From contig CAIQIR010000171.1 of assembly GCA_903871875.1 (NCBI GenBank), positions 1 to 36,116 on the forward strand: a DNA stretch of 36,116 nt. The letters are read 5' to 3'. The notes beneath the pieces are model-generated. The model was not told the origin of the DNA. It was given only the letters and a program-made list of their open reading frames with translations, and searched no databases. A program made the translations under genes and the position numbers. Below, piece by piece: positions 34,348-36,116 of the stretch (its first letter is position 1; each line of letters starts with the position of its first letter). The stretch is from an uncultured Schlesneria sp. Lineage in GTDB: Bacteria > Planctomycetota > Planctomycetia > Planctomycetales > Planctomycetaceae.

Positions 34348-35536
34348 TGATCAGCCGGAACTTTTGGAAGGATTGCGGCGCGTCTTACGTTCACAACGAT
34401 CGACTTGGCAGATGGAGTTCGTGCAGAGCGGCGCACAAGCGCTCGATCTCATTGACCAACAGCCATTCGATGTCGTCGTGTCCGACATGCGAATGCCGAT
34501 CATGGACGGTGCCGACCTTTTGAACGAGGTCATGCGACGCACACCGGACACGGTCCGCATCATGCTTTCCGGCCAATCGGATCAGGAGCAGATTCTGCGG
34601 GCCGTCGGACCAGTCCACCAGTACCTGTCGAAACCTTGCAATTGCGACCTCCTCAAAGACTCCATCAATCGGGCCTGTGCGTTACGAGATTTGTTTCGCG
34701 GACCTCAACTTCTGTCCCTTGTGGCGAGCGTACCCAAGCTGCCCAGTATTCCTCGCGTCTATCAACAACTGGTCGAACTTCTTCAGTCGCCAGACGTCAG
34801 CGTCAAAAGTATCGGCGACCTGATCTCACAGGACTTGGCCATCTCGTGTCGACTCTTACAGCTTGTGAACTCTTGCTTCTTCGGTTGGCCGAGCCTGATT
34901 GAGAGTCCCACGCATGCCGCGAGCCTCATCGGACTGGATCGGTTGCGAGCCTTAACCTTATCTGCGGGCGTGTTCACTCAATTCGAAGGAAACCTGCCAC
35001 GCGAGATCTCTTTAGATGACCTGATGCAACGCAGCCTGCTGACGAGCATGGCCGCACAACGGCTGATGCTACTGGAACGCCCCAATGATGCGACTTCGGC
35101 GAACGAGGCCATGCTGGCGGGCATCGTCATGGACGTTGGACACTTGATCCTGTTGCAAAGCCGGCCAGACGACTATCCACGGCTTTTGGATTCAGCCTGT
35201 TGCGATGGCAAGCAGATCTGGGAAATCGAGTCCCAGAATTATGAAGTCACGCACGCCGAATTGGGTGCCTATCTCGTCGGCTTGTGGGGACTGCCCGACA
35301 GGATCGTCGAGGCCCTGGCCTACCACCATACTCCGCGCTCCTGCACCGACGATGAATTCAGTGTCCTCACGGCGGTGCACGTGGCGGATGCTCTCGTTCA
35401 AGAACTCGATTCCACCAGCCATTGGCCCTTCGGCGCAGTGCTGGACCAGGATTATCTCCGAACGCTCGGACTGGAACATCGCATTCCCGTCTGGCGTGAA
35501 CAAACTGCCGCTCTTCTTCCAGGGAACACAACATGA
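34325..35536 (+). CDS. Response regulator with HDOD output domain
   Basis: Encodes 403 residues from a GTG at 34325, which lies 23 bases before the kinase stop and has AAGGAG with 9-base spacing, so translation is coupled to the kinase. The REC domain (1-120) has D8-D9, phospho-acceptor D54 in V-S-D-M-R-M-P and the lysine in S-K-P. The HDOD domain (about 130-340) has L-P-S-I-P-R-V-Y, S-I-G-D-L-I-S-Q-D-L-A-I-S-C-R-L-L-Q-L-V-N-S and G-L-D-R-L-R-A-L-T. The H-D metal pair of true HD phosphohydrolases is replaced by D-V-G-H (I-V-M-D-V-G-H), as usual for HDOD, so it is a signalling rather than an enzyme domain. Its stop overlaps the next start as ATGA. Confidence 0.92.
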   Translation: MKRILFVDDQPELLEGLRRVLRSQRSTWQMEFVQSGAQALDLIDQQPFDVVVSDMRMPIMDGADLLNEVMRRTPDTVRIMLSGQSDQEQILRAVGPVHQYLSKPCNCDLLKDSINRACALRDLFRGPQLLSLVASVPKLPSIPRVYQQLVELLQSPDVSVKSIGDLISQDLAISCRLLQLVNSCFFGWPSLIESPTHAASLIGLDRLRALTLSAGVFTQFEGNLPREISLDDLMQRSLLTSMAAQRLMLLERPNDATSANEAMLAGIVMDVGHLILLQSRPDDYPRLLDSACCDGKQIWEIESQNYEVTHAELGAYLVGLWGLPDRIVEALAYHHTPRSCTDDEFSVLTAVHVADALVQELDSTSHWPFGAVLDQDYLRTLGLEHRIPVWREQTAALLPGNTT

Positions 35537-36116
35537 CCTCCGATGGGAAAGTCCTCTTCGTTGATGATGAGCCGAATATCTTGCAGGGATTACAGCGTCA
35601 ATTACGTAAACAGTTCCAGCTCGAGACCGCGGAAGGGGCGCTCGCGGGGCTGCGAGCCATGGCGACGACCGGTCCCTACGATGTCGTTGTCACCGACATG
35701 CGGATGCCGTCGATGAATGGCATCGAGTTCCTGCGACGAGTCCAACAAGAGTCGCCGGATACGGTCCGATTGATGTTGACCGGCAATTCCGATCAACAGA
35801 CGGCCGTGAGCGCGGTGAACGATGGTTGCGTCTTCCGCTTTCTCACGAAGCCGTGTTCCACGGAATCGCTGACCGCCGCTGTCAGCGCGGCCCTACAGCA
35901 CCATGCACTTGTGACGGCCGAACGCGAACTTCTCTCCAAAACACTCGGGGGGAGCGTCAGCCTGCTGGCCGACATCCTTTCATTACTCAATCCGACCGCG
36001 TTTGGAAGCACGGCGAAAATTCGACGGCTCTGCGGTTATATCTGCTCGCGATTGAATTTGACCAACTCATGGGAGGTGTCCACGGCGGCAACTCTCGCGC
36101 TGATTGGATGCATCAC
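35533..36116 (+). CDS. Response regulator, truncated by window end (probable HD output)
   Basis: The ATG at 35533 overlaps the previous stop as ATGA. The 194 visible residues start with a REC domain: D11-D12, phospho-acceptor D55 in V-T-D-M-R-M-P and the lysine in T-K-P. After about residue 130 the sequence (T-L-G-G-S-V-S-L-L-A-D-I-L-S-L-L-N-P, then A-K-I-R-R-L-C) looks like the start of the HD-domain output found in many such planctomycete regulators. The frame is open to the window edge, so the rest, including any metal-binding H-D pair, cannot be seen. Confidence 0.85.
   Translation, partial: MTSDGKVLFVDDEPNILQGLQRQLRKQFQLETAEGALAGLRAMATTGPYDVVVTDMRMPSMNGIEFLRRVQQESPDTVRLMLTGNSDQQTAVSAVNDGCVFRFLTKPCSTESLTAAVSAALQHHALVTAERELLSKTLGGSVSLLADILSLLNPTAFGSTAKIRRLCGYICSRLNLTNSWEVSTAATLALIGCI

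Noticed and set aside
1-36116. tRNA and rRNA genes
   Set aside because: No cloverleaf with a TTCGANTC-type arm plus CCA-ready end, and no rRNA-like stretch, was found on either strand by eye.

Overview
This window most likely comes from a planctomycete chromosome. The clues are two RDD-domain proteins with large extracytoplasmic N-terminal halves, a carboxypeptidase-regulatory-like remnant ending in a typical G-V-P-P-G-K-Y module, many long secreted or membrane proteins of unknown function, sparse gene packing with long intergenic stretches, and GC-rich codon use. This is judged from protein families only; no search was run.

Layout. Positions 1-5130 are gene-poor and decayed. They hold a small conserved hypothetical (583-945, minus), a repeat protein with four Y-R-G motifs of DUF4278 type (2557-2940), a remnant of a secreted carboxypeptidase-regulatory-like protein (3479-3685, minus), a frameshifted small membrane protein (3684-4174), a 9-bp tandem satellite (4240-4346), a good promoter with a dyad, and several long perfect inverted repeats. 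From 5134 to 18275 every supported gene is on the minus strand: an RDD protein, fabI (enoyl-ACP reductase) with a clear terminator, a complete-looking group IIC intron (8170-10102) inserted exactly after an intrinsic terminator, a 1352-aa lipoprotein preceded by a TIR-domain gene (apparently one transcription unit), a neutral ceramidase-like secreted protein and a secreted unknown. From 18558 to 22398 a large membrane-anchored TPR protein is split by a +1 frame change. A DUF2334-type polysaccharide deacetylase-like gene (22748-23494) converges on a family-2 glycosyltransferase resembling HpnB (23556-24788). A secreted GH51 arabinofuranosidase-like enzyme (25281-27752) and a second RDD paralogue (27983-29893) follow on the plus strand.

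The right end (30513 to the window edge) is a plus-strand signalling cluster: a REC-HD-GYP response regulator, a membrane-anchored RedB/thioredoxin-like protein with a C-P-C motif, a multi-pass PAS histidine kinase, a REC-HDOD regulator whose GTG start lies inside the kinase gene, and a further REC protein joined by an ATGA overlap and cut by the window end. The last three are translationally coupled and should act as one phosphorelay, probably tied to cyclic-di-GMP turnover and a redox input.

The best candidates for an undescribed system are the TIR-lipoprotein pair (10244-15223) and the RedB-kinase-HDOD signalling cluster. The RDD paralogues with a shared, apparently beta-rich outer domain are a further candidate family.
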